Assembly: GCA_041392785.1 (NCBI GenBank)
Contig: JAWKLK010000001.1
Coordinates: 1 to 64,000 of the forward strand
Direction of reading: 5' to 3'
DNA: 64,000 bases
Source: OLB9 sp041392785
GTDB lineage: Bacteria > Bacteroidota > Bacteroidia > Chitinophagales > Saprospiraceae
Shown here: piece by piece, positions 37,628-47,557 of the stretch
How positions within the stretch are numbered: the stretch's first letter is position 1
Layout of the letters: every line of letters starts with the position of its first letter
The notes under the pieces: generated by a model
What the model was told of the DNA's origin: nothing
The model's input: only the letters and a program-made list of their open reading frames with translations
Databases searched by the model: none
Made by a program: the position numbers and the translations under genes

Positions 37628-40600
37628 TTACTCGATGATGATCATTTTCTTACTAGCTACGTTGTCACCGCTTTCTACTTTGTACATAAGTACTCCGCTT
37701 GCGCTGATGTCAGCTCTTGTGAATTTCTCAGCATTCATACCTTTCACTGCATTCACATTTCTCAATGCTACTACTTTTCCAGCTACATCATACACTGTAA
37801 TAGTGGCTGCTGCTGCTTCTGGCATGTTGTATCTGATCACTGTCTCTGTTCTGGTGGGTTCCGGTTCGTTTTGGTATACTGCAAAGCCTTCTGCATTTGC
37901 GCTTCTTACTTCCAAACTTACTTTTCCTACTTCCATATCTTTTCCTATGTACGATTCTGCAGGTGTTATTTCTGAACCTAGACTCAACACTTCACTTAGG
38001 CTGCTTGCTCCTTTGGATTTCAATACCAATGTGAACAATACTTCTCCCTCTGCTACTGTTGCTGCTTCTTGGCTTGCATACTCATCGTCAATTTATCTGC
38101 GAATACTCCTACATTTGATGCACTCATTGACAATGCTCCTGATTCTACATCTACAAATTCTGCTCCTCTCATACCCATTGTGAATTGGTATCCGAAGATC
38201 TCATTGTAGTTGCTCGCTGTTACTGGTATTCTTACTGTCTCGCCTGCTACTAAAGCTTGATCAGCTACTGCTAAACCTACTTTTTTCGCTGTTCTTGACT
38301 CTACTGGATTGTTTGCACTCGCATCTGCATTTCCATTTACGTCTCCTATCTTAACCGCTACAAAGTCTTGGTTTGACATCGCTTGGCTATGATTTGCTAC
38401 CGTAATGGTTTCTACATATGGGAATGGGTGTGTTGCATCCATTGTCTGTGAAGCTACTGGGAATCTCCAACTTTCGTTTGATGGCAATTCTGTGTATACG
38501 CCTAAGATCAATTTACGCAATTCTGACAAGTCATTTACAGATACCACTCCATTGTTGTCTGCATCTGCTGCTATCAACAAGTATGGATTCGTAAGTGGTT
38601 GGATTCCTAAGATATGTCTTTGTATCAACACTAAGTCAAATGTGGTTACTCCATTCAAGTAATCTCCACCTTTATTCGCTGTGATATCATATGTAATACC
38701 TGTTTCTGCATCATCTGAATATGTTCCAGATACTCCTGTCACTACTGTCATAGGTGATTCTGGTTTGTCTGATGTAAATACTACATTTACTCCATTTACT
38801 GGTAAGTTAAGTGGTGTCTCTACTTTACCTGCTATGATTGGTCTAGAATTACCACCTGTATCATTATCATTGATCTGTAGGTTTACAGTACAGAAGTCTG
38901 TATTCCAAGCCTCATCCCATACACTTACATTTACTGCATGTGTGCCTGCTGTCAACCATACGTATCCTGCACTTCTTGATGCTGGTAACCATCTGTATGC
39001 TTTACCTGGTTGTACTCATTTACTGTTGCATTTTGTCCTAAGCCTTTGAAGTAATGCTCTTGATTCAATCTGCTCAATACTGGATGTGTGCCTTCAAATG
39101 TGTAGTACAATTTTGACTGTGGTGTACAGTTGTCAAATGAACCTTTATTGAAGTCTACTGCCCACAATTCTACCATCTTAGGATTGGTTTGCATTATTGC
39201 TGTGTGTACGCTTACGCAGTATGGTGTTGGTGCTTTTTTGTCTACTGACATCACTGTACTCTCACACTGATCTACGTTGCCACAACCATCTGTCACTTTC
39301 CAAAGTACTTTGTGGTTGATATTCTCTGCCAATAAGTTGAAGGCTGGTAATGTCGCTTTGCCACCACTTGCTGCTGTCGGCTTCACATACGTCACATACA
39401 AATCATCTGCCAATACTAAGTTTGGATGTAAATTCTGCATGGTTGTCCATGCTGGGTTTACTGATCCGTTTAGTATTCTTGGGATGTATACCCAGATGCC
39501 ATTGTACGCTTTGTTGATGAAGCTTGATCCTAATCTGTCTACTGTGTCCATTTGCCCATAGATCTGCAAATACTTGCCATTTGATCCAGCTCTCCTCTGC
39601 ACAGATCAACGTATCTGTCGCTGATGCTTCCAATACTACGCTTGCATAACATGCACCATCTGGATTCGCTGCTAATGGATTGGCTGCAAACATCTGGTTG
39701 TTACATGTTAAGATTGGTGCCTCTACATCTTTGAATGTATAGATAGTGTACACATGGTCCACTTGTCTCTTGTGTACACCAGTTCAAGTAATTATACGTT
39801 ACTCTCCATTTCTTACATGCACCATTCTCATTTAAGAATGTGTCGATTTCTCCATTCTCCATGATGATATCACATGGTCCGTTATTTACCACTGGTCTCT
39901 TGATCAAGGAATTGTTTTGATCGTTTAAGTCATCTGAGCTGAATCCACATTTATCCCATGGTGTCGTTTGACCATCTTGTGGGAAAGTCACCACGAATGG
40001 GAAGGTTACTGTGGTTACTGTGATGTATTGTACATGTTACACCTACACTTCCTTTTGTGCTTTGAATGTTCTTCTGATTGTACCTGATTTACAGATCTCA
40101 TCATAAGTACCTATCCATTGCATCTCTGTAGGTGATGTCTAAGCCTTTACATAGGTCATATGCACTTGGATAACCTGTCATTGTCAAGTCTACATCTGTT
40201 ACCTTCGTATCCTTGCCTACACTTCAAGGTTCAACTCCATATCACATGTCACTGTAACATCTGCTGGACATACTAGCACTGGTGCCAATTTTGTTCTCTA
40301 CTCTTACTGTTACCCATGTGGTATTGTAATTGTCTTTCATGCCGTCTATGATCAAGTTGTCACCATATACCATTCATGTTTCCATCATCCCATACTCTCA
40401 ACTCTACATCATTGTAAGCCATATTCTTCTCCTCTGGGATATCATCACAACAGAATTTTACGAATTCGCCACCCATCTGTATCGAAGTTGCCATCTGCAT
40501 TCGTGTATCTACTATCAATTGGTGGAACCATACCGCTCCTAGTACTTCACTTGCGAAGTTATTGCCATTGAATGTGCTGTTGTTATTGTGGTTGTTTACT

Positions 40601-41277
40601 CCTACGGTTACCACGCTGAGCCGCCATCTACTCTTCTTACTTCGATGCTACATCTGTACAGTGGTCATACGAACCATTGTCCAATTGGTGGCCATACAGT
40701 TTTGCCGCTCCGTCTGCTGCCGTGCCGCTTCCTGTCAAGCTCATCACTATGTATTGTTTTGCTACGGCTACTGGTGCACTTGCATCGATCACTGTGATCG
40801 TAGCTTCTGCTTGTACCTGCGTTACCACAGTCTGTCGCTATATACGTAATAGTATGCGTTCCTTTTGTCAAGCCTGTCAATACATAAGACCCTTGTACTC
40901 CACTCAACTTACGCCCGCTGGTACTTCTAATGTCCATGTCAATTCATCTGGTTTTGCACAGTTGTCTTGCAATTCCACGGATTGTCTACTCTATAGGTAG
41001 CTACACATCCCCATGGATCTACATTCACTGTCGCATCTTTCACTGCAAAAGTCGGTGCTTTGTCATCCACTGCTTTGATTACTTGTGATGGCCAATACAT
41101 CTTGTGAACACCAGTCTAAGATTCTCCACTCTCTCTTCTCATATTGCCGCTACATCCTGCTCCACATGCTGGATAGTTTGTGTCCGTATACGTTAAAGAT
41201 TTCGCGATATTTGGATCTGCTTTCTGTGCATGGTAATTTCCATCATATCCTATCTGTTGGTATGGAAGTAACCATGT
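37628..41277 (-). pseudogene. Second giant T9SS protein, C-terminal part, heavily frame-shifted
   Basis: Continuation of the gene starting at 43724. From about 41270 down to 38952 the sequence is nearly identical to 549-3188 but has more than 20 short insertions and deletions, mostly 1-2 nt, so no frame stays open for long. The C-terminal end is again mostly clean: a dockerin-like stretch (ADADNNGVVSVNDLSELRKLILG, about 38500-38600), one more 1-nt loss near 38079, then a T9SS type A sorting domain (ITVYDVAGKVVALRNVN, then SGVLMYKVESGDNVASKKMIIIE) ending at 37628. If the indels are errors, the gene is a functional protein of about 2,030 residues. If they are real, it is a pseudogene. Confidence 0.75.
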
Positions 41278-41498
41278 GCATATCCCCATGTAACTCTGTT
41301 ACTGTCGGTGTCTGTGCAGTCATCATAGTAGGCTCCGATATTCGTGCTGCTTGATGGCTGGGGTCTTGAATCTACATCTTTCAATGCTGCTATATTCGCA
41401 GGGTCTGTATTGACTCCACATGACAATTCTACTAAGTATTGCGGCGGCGTAATGTCCGCTACTGTGATTGCTCCGAATGTAAATGTCTGTGTACAATA
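38875..41498. repeat. 2.6-kb long direct repeat, right copy (indel-rich)
   Basis: Same orientation as 549-3188 and nearly identical, but 16 nt shorter overall. Differences are dominated by 1- to 4-nt indels, often in short homopolymers, and not by silent substitutions. Examples lie near 39006, 39546, 39743, 40035, 40118, 40223, 40291, 40372 and 41265. Confidence 0.88.
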
Positions 41499-43724
41499 GG
41501 CTTTGTTTCCTTTTGCGTCAGTATATGTCCATGATCTTCTTAATTTTGTATCACCACATTTTACTGTTTCTATTACATCTTCAAAAGACATTGACATAGC
41601 TCCACATGCATCACTTGCAGCAGGCATAGTTGTTAAAACTGCTTTGTTTTGTGAAGCACCAGATAGCATAGCTACTGTTTCGTTTCTCACTACGTCTAAG
41701 TCATAACACTTGAACTGGCACTCAGGTGCATCTGCAGCATTTGTTACTGCAAGAACTTGACCTCCAGAAGTTGTTGTTATAGTAACATTATAAGTACCTG
41801 TTGGTGTTGTAAAGTAATCTGTAAATACATAATAGTATTGTACACCTGCAGTCAAATTAACAGTAATAAGTGGGTCTAGATCTCCCGCTCCATCATCATT
41901 AGATGCAATTACGTTAGTACAAGGAGACGCTGGGTCAAAGCTACCACTATAAATATAAGCATAAGTATCACCAAGACTTCCATTTGCATTAAAGGTATAA
42001 CTACCTGTTACAGAAACTTGGAAAGGAAATACGTCATAATGCACATTAGAAAATCCATTACATCTTGCGAAAATTCCATCTGTTAGATCTAATGATCCAC
42101 CAAATGAAGTTACTGCACTTACAGTCTCAGCATCAACACAATTACACTCAACAACAGGAGCTAACTTGTCTTCAATTACGAAAGTGCCCCAACATTTGTT
42201 ACCTGATGCATCCATAACTTCCATAGTGTGTGTACCGCATGGTAAGCCATATGCAACATCCTGAGCAACATTAAATTTGTTTGACTCACTATTGTTTGGC
42301 CAAAGTATCAATTGATAATCACTGTAACAAGTATATTGGCTTCCGCTAAGGAACATACCTGCATCAAAAGTAACTTCACAATTTTCATCTGCTGAAATAT
42401 TCACCCCTTGCTTACAAGAAAGTGTATTAGTAGGTGCAGTGAAAGCAGAAACAGTAACGTCAAACTCACAAGATGAAAGTACTGTTCCAGAAGCTGGATC
42501 AAATAAATCATAAGACAATGTATAAGTACCAGGACCTACAACACTTCCTGCTCCTTCTACACTAGTTTGTACGATCTCATATTCTTGAAGTACGTTTGGT
42601 GCTTGTAACACCAAGTTAGAAATCACTGTCGTAGATGCACCACCGAAGTAATCTTGCGTGTATACAACCCAAGAAACGATATCTCCAGCAGCTACAGCCG
42701 CATTGACTGTACCATTTGCAGCTGTAACTCCAAATCCGTTAGCAAGCTCCACCTGAGGTGGTAACAAACATCCGCCATTGATTTGGTATCCAAATGGATC
42801 ATAATATGCATCTGAATCAGTTGTGGTATAATCCCAATCAAAAGATAATGTACCTGCAAAAGGCATTGGGTCTGAAAATACAACAGTTCCAAAATATATT
42901 CCTGCATTACTTGGATCTGATGACACTAAAGTCAATTCTGTAGCTGTCACCGTAACATTCGCTGTATTAAGTACCATACTCACATCAGGACATAATCCTG
43001 CATAGGCATTGAATGATGCAACATTGAATGGTGATGCTGAAAATCCAGAAACACTAGGACCAGCTATCAATGTAGGCTCACAAGTACCAGCCATTGTCAC
43101 CAAGTTTGGAATAGTGTAAGTACAAGCACCAGGTGCTAGTGTCACATTCTGATCTCCTGAACATACTAAAATACAACCAGGGCCAGCTGTTGGTGGTGGC
43201 GGTGGCGGTGCCACATATACTGCAGGACCTGTGATAGTCCAGTTAGAACCAGCTGTGGCACAAGGACTAGCAGGTGGTGGCCATGTATCTATCCAAATAT
43301 AATAAGTTGTCTGAGCAGTAACATTGACTGTAACACTTCTACTAGCGCCTGTACTGCGTGCTCCACATATATAGGTACCAGTTGTAGGGCAACCATCATA
43401 AACAAAGATAGCAGTCCAAGTTGTACCATCCACAGTGATGGTAGCCATACCATCCGTTGCGGGAACATAGGTATATAAGGCCTCCAATCCATTTTTATAG
43501 GATGCAGAAATAGTGCCTCCTGAAGCACCACAATCTATAGGTGTGCCAGGAACATTGGTTGAATTCAAATTACCCGTAGGGGCATTTGTTGTTGTACACG
43601 TCATAGATGACGCGTTAGGCAGTTCTGTAAGAGCTATGGCTTCGTCACATTGAGATGTACCGAAATTAATAGCAAGTACAAGAAATGCCAAAACTGAAAA
43701 ATAAGTGAAAATTCTTCCTTTCAT
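41250..43724 (-). CDS. Second giant T9SS protein, N-terminal part (824 aa)
   Basis: Start at 43724 gives a signal peptide (MKGRIFTYFSVLAFLVLAINFGTSQC). Residues about 27-185 form a PPC/CUB-like beta domain (EALYTYVPATDGMATITVDGTTWTAIFVYDGC, TTYYIWIDTWPPP). HYR-like segments and a MAM/CUB-like region follow. A second PPC-like domain at about residues 545-650 (YDVFPFQVSVTGSYTFNANGSLGDTYAYIYSGSFDP, then VQYYYVFTDY) takes the place occupied by a C-type lectin in the left paralogue. The tail matches the shared C-terminal stalk. Residues from about 795 are out of frame because of two nearby indels; the frame is lost for good near 41265. Secreted or surface adhesin inferred. Confidence 0.87.
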   Translation of the reverse strand: MKGRIFTYFSVLAFLVLAINFGTSQCDEAIALTELPNASSMTCTTTNAPTGNLNSTNVPGTPIDCGASGGTISASYKNGLEALYTYVPATDGMATITVDGTTWTAIFVYDGCPTTGTYICGARSTGASRSVTVNVTAQTTYYIWIDTWPPPASPCATAGSNWTITGPAVYVAPPPPPPTAGPGCILVCSGDQNVTLAPGACTYTIPNLVTMAGTCEPTLIAGPSVSGFSASPFNVASFNAYAGLCPDVSMVLNTANVTVTATELTLVSSDPSNAGIYFGTVVFSDPMPFAGTLSFDWDYTTTDSDAYYDPFGYQINGGCLLPPQVELANGFGVTAANGTVNAAVAAGDIVSWVVYTQDYFGGASTTVISNLVLQAPNVLQEYEIVQTSVEGAGSVVGPGTYTLSYDLFDPASGTVLSSCEFDVTVSAFTAPTNTLSCKQGVNISADENCEVTFDAGMFLSGSQYTCYSDYQLILWPNNSESNKFNVAQDVAYGLPCGTHTMEVMDASGNKCWGTFVIEDKLAPVVECNCVDAETVSAVTSFGGSLDLTDGIFARCNGFSNVHYDVFPFQVSVTGSYTFNANGSLGDTYAYIYSGSFDPASPCTNVIASNDDGAGDLDPLITVNLTAGVQYYYVFTDYFTTPTGTYNVTITTTSGGQVLAVTNAADAPECQFKCYDLDVVRNETVAMLSGASQNKAVLTTMPAASDACGAMSMSFEDVIETVKCGDTKLRRSWTYTDAKGNKAYCTQTFTFGAITVADITPPQYLVELSCGVNTDPANIAALKDVDSRPQPSSSTNIGAYYDDCTDTDSNRVTWGYAHGYFHTNR

Positions 43725-43743
43725 GAGATTGAGTTTTGGTTAA
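43722..43743 (-). promoter_or_regulatory. Translation-start leader shared by two adjacent genes (copy 1)
   Basis: The 22 nt from the start codon of the giant protein back to the TAA of the upstream gene are identical to 44100-44121, which precede the start of the small secreted protein. The core on the minus strand is AACCAAAACTCAATCTC followed by ATG. No Shine-Dalgarno sequence is present; an A-rich leader of this type is normal for the Bacteroidota. Confidence 0.6.
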
Positions 43744-44102
43744 GATTTTCTTAATAAATTTTTGTAAAACGATTCTACTTCAGCAACTGCTAATCTTCTA
43801 GACTCAGTATTAGCATTTACTTGAGACAATGCATTAGAGAGTGCAATTGATGTTGTTACGCCACTTTTCAAAGGCTCCAACATCATTTCGCCAATTCGAA
43901 TCTTCATACTGGTAACTAGACCAGACTTCGCATTAACAGCTTTTTCTGTATACAGATTTGCTGTTTTTTTAAGGTTTATTACTGCATCTTCAACAAGATA
44001 TAATCCCTTTGTGGGAGGAACTAATTCTTGTGCTTTTGCTGTAATTCCTAAAACCATAAACAGTGCTACTAAAAGCACGGGGAAAAAACTAAATTTCTTC
44101 AT
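43740..44102 (-). CDS. Small secreted hypothetical protein
   Basis: 120 residues with a signal peptide cleaved near AKAQ (MKKFSFFPVLLVALFMVLGITAKAQ). The mature part is helical and rich in small and charged residues (AVINLKKTANLYTEKAVNAKSGLVTSMKIRIGEMMLEPLK). No known family recognised. It ends 15 nt before the start of the right giant protein and shares an identical 22-nt sequence around its start codon with that gene, so both are probably transcribed and translated together. Confidence 0.75.
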   Translation of the reverse strand: MKKFSFFPVLLVALFMVLGITAKAQELVPPTKGLYLVEDAVINLKKTANLYTEKAVNAKSGLVTSMKIRIGEMMLEPLKSGVTTSIALSNALSQVNANTESRRLAVAEVESFYKNLLRKS

Positions 44103-44121
44103 GAGATTGAGTTTTGGTTAA
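44100..44121 (-). promoter_or_regulatory. Translation-start leader shared by two adjacent genes (copy 2)
   Basis: Identical to 43722-43743 and positioned identically relative to the ATG of the small secreted protein. The identity stops a few bases upstream, where the sequence becomes a T-rich/A-rich run. Confidence 0.6.
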
Positions 44122-44514
44122 AAAAATTAAAATGTTATTTAAAAAATAATAAATTAGCCATATCAAAATATGACAACATACCTTACCAGAAGCAGGGCAT
44201 CTGATGAGCTATTTTTTAAACCTTAGTACTATATGGGAATATAAATTTAAGTGATTTCGTCTTTATTTATATTTCCAAAAAACGCGACACATAATAATTT
44301 GAATGGATATCATTTGATTTTCGTTGAGATTTGTTATCCACTCACTTGTAGAGATCTTATTTTGTATCGTCATATATAAAACACAATTCCCGAAATCTCC
44401 TTTGAGATAGGGTTTCAAGGCACAAAGCTAAAACATTTTCAATTACTGTGATAATATTTATATCAAAATGTTAAAAAATAAATATAATTTTTTTCAATTC
44501 TTTCATTTCCAATA
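44122..44514. other. AT-rich intergenic region
   Basis: About 390 nt between the small secreted protein and the end of the pseudouridine synthase gene. It must hold the promoter for the 44102 gene on the minus strand, but I see no clear TTG/TAnnTTTG pair. No gene, tRNA or strong terminator hairpin is recognised. Confidence 0.4.
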
Positions 44515-45216
44515 CTATTCAATTCCAAAAATCGACCAAGGAAATCTTTTAGGCGGACTACTTTTTATACAAACTTCTGTACCGGTAACTGGATGATCAA
44601 ATTGCATACTATAACAATGCAAACCAATTGACTGATCGGGCAAGCCAGATTCAGCACCATACTTGACATCACCAATGATATGACAGCCCAATTTATTTAA
44701 TTGTGCACGGATCTGATGTGGCCTTCCTGAATGTGGAATAACTTCCAGTAAGCATTTTCCCTCTAGCTCACCGATGAGTTTGTAATCTAATGTAGCTTCT
44801 TTCCCACCTTTTTTCGCACTACTGAATGCCTTTACAATATTTTTGGTTTCATCTTTCAAAATATAATGAGTAAGGGTACCTTCCAGTTCTTCGGGTCTAT
44901 GATTCACTATGGCGAGATATGTTTTCTTAATTTTCTTATTAGCTATTAATGCATTCATGCGTGTCAGTGCTTTGGATGTACGTGCAAAAATCACTACGCC
45001 ACTTACTGGTCTATCTATTCTATGTATCACACCTAGGAAAACATCACCGGGTTTATTATATCTGACTTTAATATATGCTTTGACTTTTTGCTCCAAAGTC
45101 ATATCGCCTGTGATATCACCGTGTACCAATAATCCAGCAGGTTTGCTAACTCCAATCAAATGATTGTCTTCATAAATGATAGATAAATTCTCTAATTCTT
45201 TGATCCCCATTACCAA
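44515..45216 (-). CDS. RluA-family RNA pseudouridine synthase
   Basis: A 233-residue enzyme that isomerises uridine to pseudouridine in rRNA or tRNA. It contains the catalytic motif HRIDRPVSGVVIFARTSKA (Asp of HRID), the KKTYLAIV strand and the SGRPHQIRAQL motif of the RluA group. There is no S4 domain, so it is the short form resembling RluA/TruC. The first Met overlaps the end of the symporter gene by 7 nt; an in-frame Met two codons later (MGIKELENLSIIYEDNHLIGVSKPAG) is equally possible. It is the last gene of the run from 55230. Confidence 0.9.
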   Translation of the reverse strand: MVMGIKELENLSIIYEDNHLIGVSKPAGLLVHGDITGDMTLEQKVKAYIKVRYNKPGDVFLGVIHRIDRPVSGVVIFARTSKALTRMNALIANKKIKKTYLAIVNHRPEELEGTLTHYILKDETKNIVKAFSSAKKGGKEATLDYKLIGELEGKCLLEVIPHSGRPHQIRAQLNKLGCHIIGDVKYGAESGLPDQSIGLHCYSMQFDHPVTGTEVCIKSSPPKRFPWSIFGIE

Positions 45217-46850
45217 AATTTCAAATAAATAGCTGCCACTGCTAATATGACAAATAGCGCCATAATATTAAATGTCCGCGAAGTAACAAATAAATTATGA
45301 TTAAAATAAATTGCTTTCTTATCATCATTTTTGTTATCCAAATAAGATATTATGATCATAGTTGCTATAATTATCAAAAAACATAAACCCATTCTATCTA
45401 AAAATGGTATCCCACTAGCAAAATATTTGAACAATGCTGAAAGTGGTATGGCCATTATCACTGCAACCATGGCTGCCCGTGCTGAAGTTTTTTTCCAAAA
45501 CATGCCCAATAAAAATATAGCGACCACACCAGGGCTGATGAAACCTGTAAATTCTTGGATGAATTGGAAAGCTTGATCCAATGTACCTAAGTTAGGAGCA
45601 ATGATCATGCCTGTCAGTAATGCAATAAGTGCAGAAATTTTACCAACTTTCACGACATGGTGTTCTTCTTTCACTGTCAATTGTTGACTATCATGCACAT
45701 GCGCATCCAAAGGTTGATCTCGTTGAACATCTGACTTCATGAAAATGGGTCTATATATATCTAAAGTAAAGATAGTGGAAGCACTATTCACCATAGCCGC
45801 AACTGAAGATCCTATCGCCGCTATCAATGCCGCAAGGGATATGCCTTTGAAGCCTACGCCAACGTAATTATTTATAACCCACGGATATGCCAAATCGGAT
45901 TTCGGTTTACCATCTACAATAAATTCAGCTCCCAATACAAAAGCAGCAATACCGGGTAAAACTATAATGATGGGCAAAATGATTTTTATTATAGCTGCCA
46001 AAGCTGCACCTTTCTGTGCTTCATCAATAGATTTTGATGCTAAGGCCCTCTGGATAATATACTGATTATTTCCCCAATAATATAAATTGGCAATCCACAT
46101 ACCTCCTATCAAAACACTTATCCCTGGAAGATTCATATATTCTGGATTAGATTTTTCCAAAATCATATCAAACTTTTGTGGCGCTTTTTCTATCAGTGTT
46201 TGTATACCAGAAAAAACTCCTCCCCCTACGGCATCCAATACCATATAGGTGGCTACAAACCCTCCAAAAAGTAGCGCTGTTACTTGTATGACATCTGTCC
46301 AAACTACAGCTTTTAATCCACCAGTGATGGAGAATGTGGCGGCATATATTCCCAATCCTATTATTGCCCAAACAAGTGGGATACCAATGATGTTTTCTAA
46401 TGCCAATGCACCGAGATATAATACTGAAGATATATTTACAAAAAGGTATAATGCAACCCAAAATATCGCAAGTCCTGTTTTTACACCTTTATTAAATCTT
46501 TGTTCTAGAAACTGAGGCATGGTGTAAATGCCTTTATCTATATAAATGGGCAATAAAAATTTTGCGACTACGATTAAGGTTATAGCTGCCATAAGTTCAT
46601 ATGCTGCAATAGCAAAACCTACTGCATAACCGGATCCCGACATACCTATAAATTGCTCAGCTGAAATATTTGAAGCAATGAGGCTTCCACCTACCACCCA
46701 CCAAGGTATAGACTTGGATGCCAGAAAATAATCTTGAGCCGTATCTCTTTTACTTTTATAGGATACTACGATGCCTATAATCATCATCATAATAATCCAA
46801 CCGATTACTATGGTGACATCAATTGTGGATAACCCGACAGATGGATTCAT
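45210..46850 (-). CDS. Sodium/solute symporter (SSS family, SGLT-like)
   Basis: A 546-residue integral membrane protein with about 14 hydrophobic helices. Family signatures visible: DYFLASKSIPWWVVGGSLIASNISAEQFIGMSGSGYA near the N-terminus (Na+-site region); YTMPQFLEQRFNKGV; GGLKAVVWTDVIQ; and the helix-8 region LAALIAAIGSSVAAMVNSASTIFTLDIY. It imports a sugar or similar solute with Na+; the substrate cannot be told. A large hydrophilic loop (about residues 385-400) is rich in His and Asp. The gap to the upstream methyltransferase gene is only 3 nt. Confidence 0.92.
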   Translation of the reverse strand: MNPSVGLSTIDVTIVIGWIIMMMIIGIVVSYKSKRDTAQDYFLASKSIPWWVVGGSLIASNISAEQFIGMSGSGYAVGFAIAAYELMAAITLIVVAKFLLPIYIDKGIYTMPQFLEQRFNKGVKTGLAIFWVALYLFVNISSVLYLGALALENIIGIPLVWAIIGLGIYAATFSITGGLKAVVWTDVIQVTALLFGGFVATYMVLDAVGGGVFSGIQTLIEKAPQKFDMILEKSNPEYMNLPGISVLIGGMWIANLYYWGNNQYIIQRALASKSIDEAQKGAALAAIIKIILPIIIVLPGIAAFVLGAEFIVDGKPKSDLAYPWVINNYVGVGFKGISLAALIAAIGSSVAAMVNSASTIFTLDIYRPIFMKSDVQRDQPLDAHVHDSQQLTVKEEHHVVKVGKISALIALLTGMIIAPNLGTLDQAFQFIQEFTGFISPGVVAIFLLGMFWKKTSARAAMVAVIMAIPLSALFKYFASGIPFLDRMGLCFLIIIATMIIISYLDNKNDDKKAIYFNHNLFVTSRTFNIMALFVILAVAAIYLKFW

Positions 46851-46853
46851 AAT

Positions 46854-47534
46854 TTAAAGTTTTGCAGTGATGATATATTGGTAATCTAATGATGTGTCAT
46901 CAACCAAGACTTCGCTATACGCACACTCATATAATAAGTCTTCTAAAATATTTTCATAAATCCTGAATTTTACTTCAGGTGCTTGGATGGCCATACGTTT
47001 CATTTTATAATCAACTATCATAACCTGGCCATCAGGTTTTAATGATTGCTTCAATTTCAAAAGGTAAGTCTTCAGATTATCAATATATGCGATTGTGTTA
47101 ATAATAAGGATAATATCCACTTCACCTTGTTTCAGTTTGGGATCATCTGGAGTAGCTAGCCTAGTCTCAATCCTATCTCTAAATGGAGATGGTAAAGAAG
47201 TTTTCAATGAGTCAATATATTGTAGAGCTGTAGAATCTATATCCACAGCTATTACTTTTTCAGATTTTAATGCAAGTTTAAATGTGAAGTAACCGCCACC
47301 TGCACCTAAATCACAGACAGTTTTATTTGAAATATTTCCCAATTTCTGAATGACTACGGCTGGCTTTTGCCAAATAGCTCTTCCTTTATCTGAAACAATC
47401 GATGAAGCGTCATCTTGGTTGGGTACGATTTCTTGTTGACCAGTGAGGGGCGTATCTTGATTTGGTCTAGTCTTCTGACAAGACTGCACAAATAACAGTA
47501 CTATCACTATTAAGAATCCAAACCGCAATGCCAT
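46854..47534 (-). CDS. Class I SAM methyltransferase with lipoprotein signal
   Basis: 226 residues. The methyltransferase fold is clear: motif I VCDLGAGGGYF (about residues 73-83), motif II VIAVDID, and VDIILIINTIAYI. The N-terminus, however, is a lipoprotein signal: MALRFGFLIVIVLLFVQSC with lipobox Cys19, followed by a polar linker of about 40 residues. That would place a SAM-dependent enzyme outside the cytoplasm, where SAM is not expected. Either the signal is used and the role is unusual, or an internal start is used. An in-frame downstream Met is not obvious. It lies 3 nt before the symporter. Confidence 0.85.
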   Translation of the reverse strand: MALRFGFLIVIVLLFVQSCQKTRPNQDTPLTGQQEIVPNQDDASSIVSDKGRAIWQKPAVVIQKLGNISNKTVCDLGAGGGYFTFKLALKSEKVIAVDIDSTALQYIDSLKTSLPSPFRDRIETRLATPDDPKLKQGEVDIILIINTIAYIDNLKTYLLKLKQSLKPDGQVMIVDYKMKRMAIQAPEVKFRIYENILEDLLYECAYSEVLVDDTSLDYQYIITAKL

Positions 47535-47557
47535 AATATTTAAAATCAGGCACCAAG

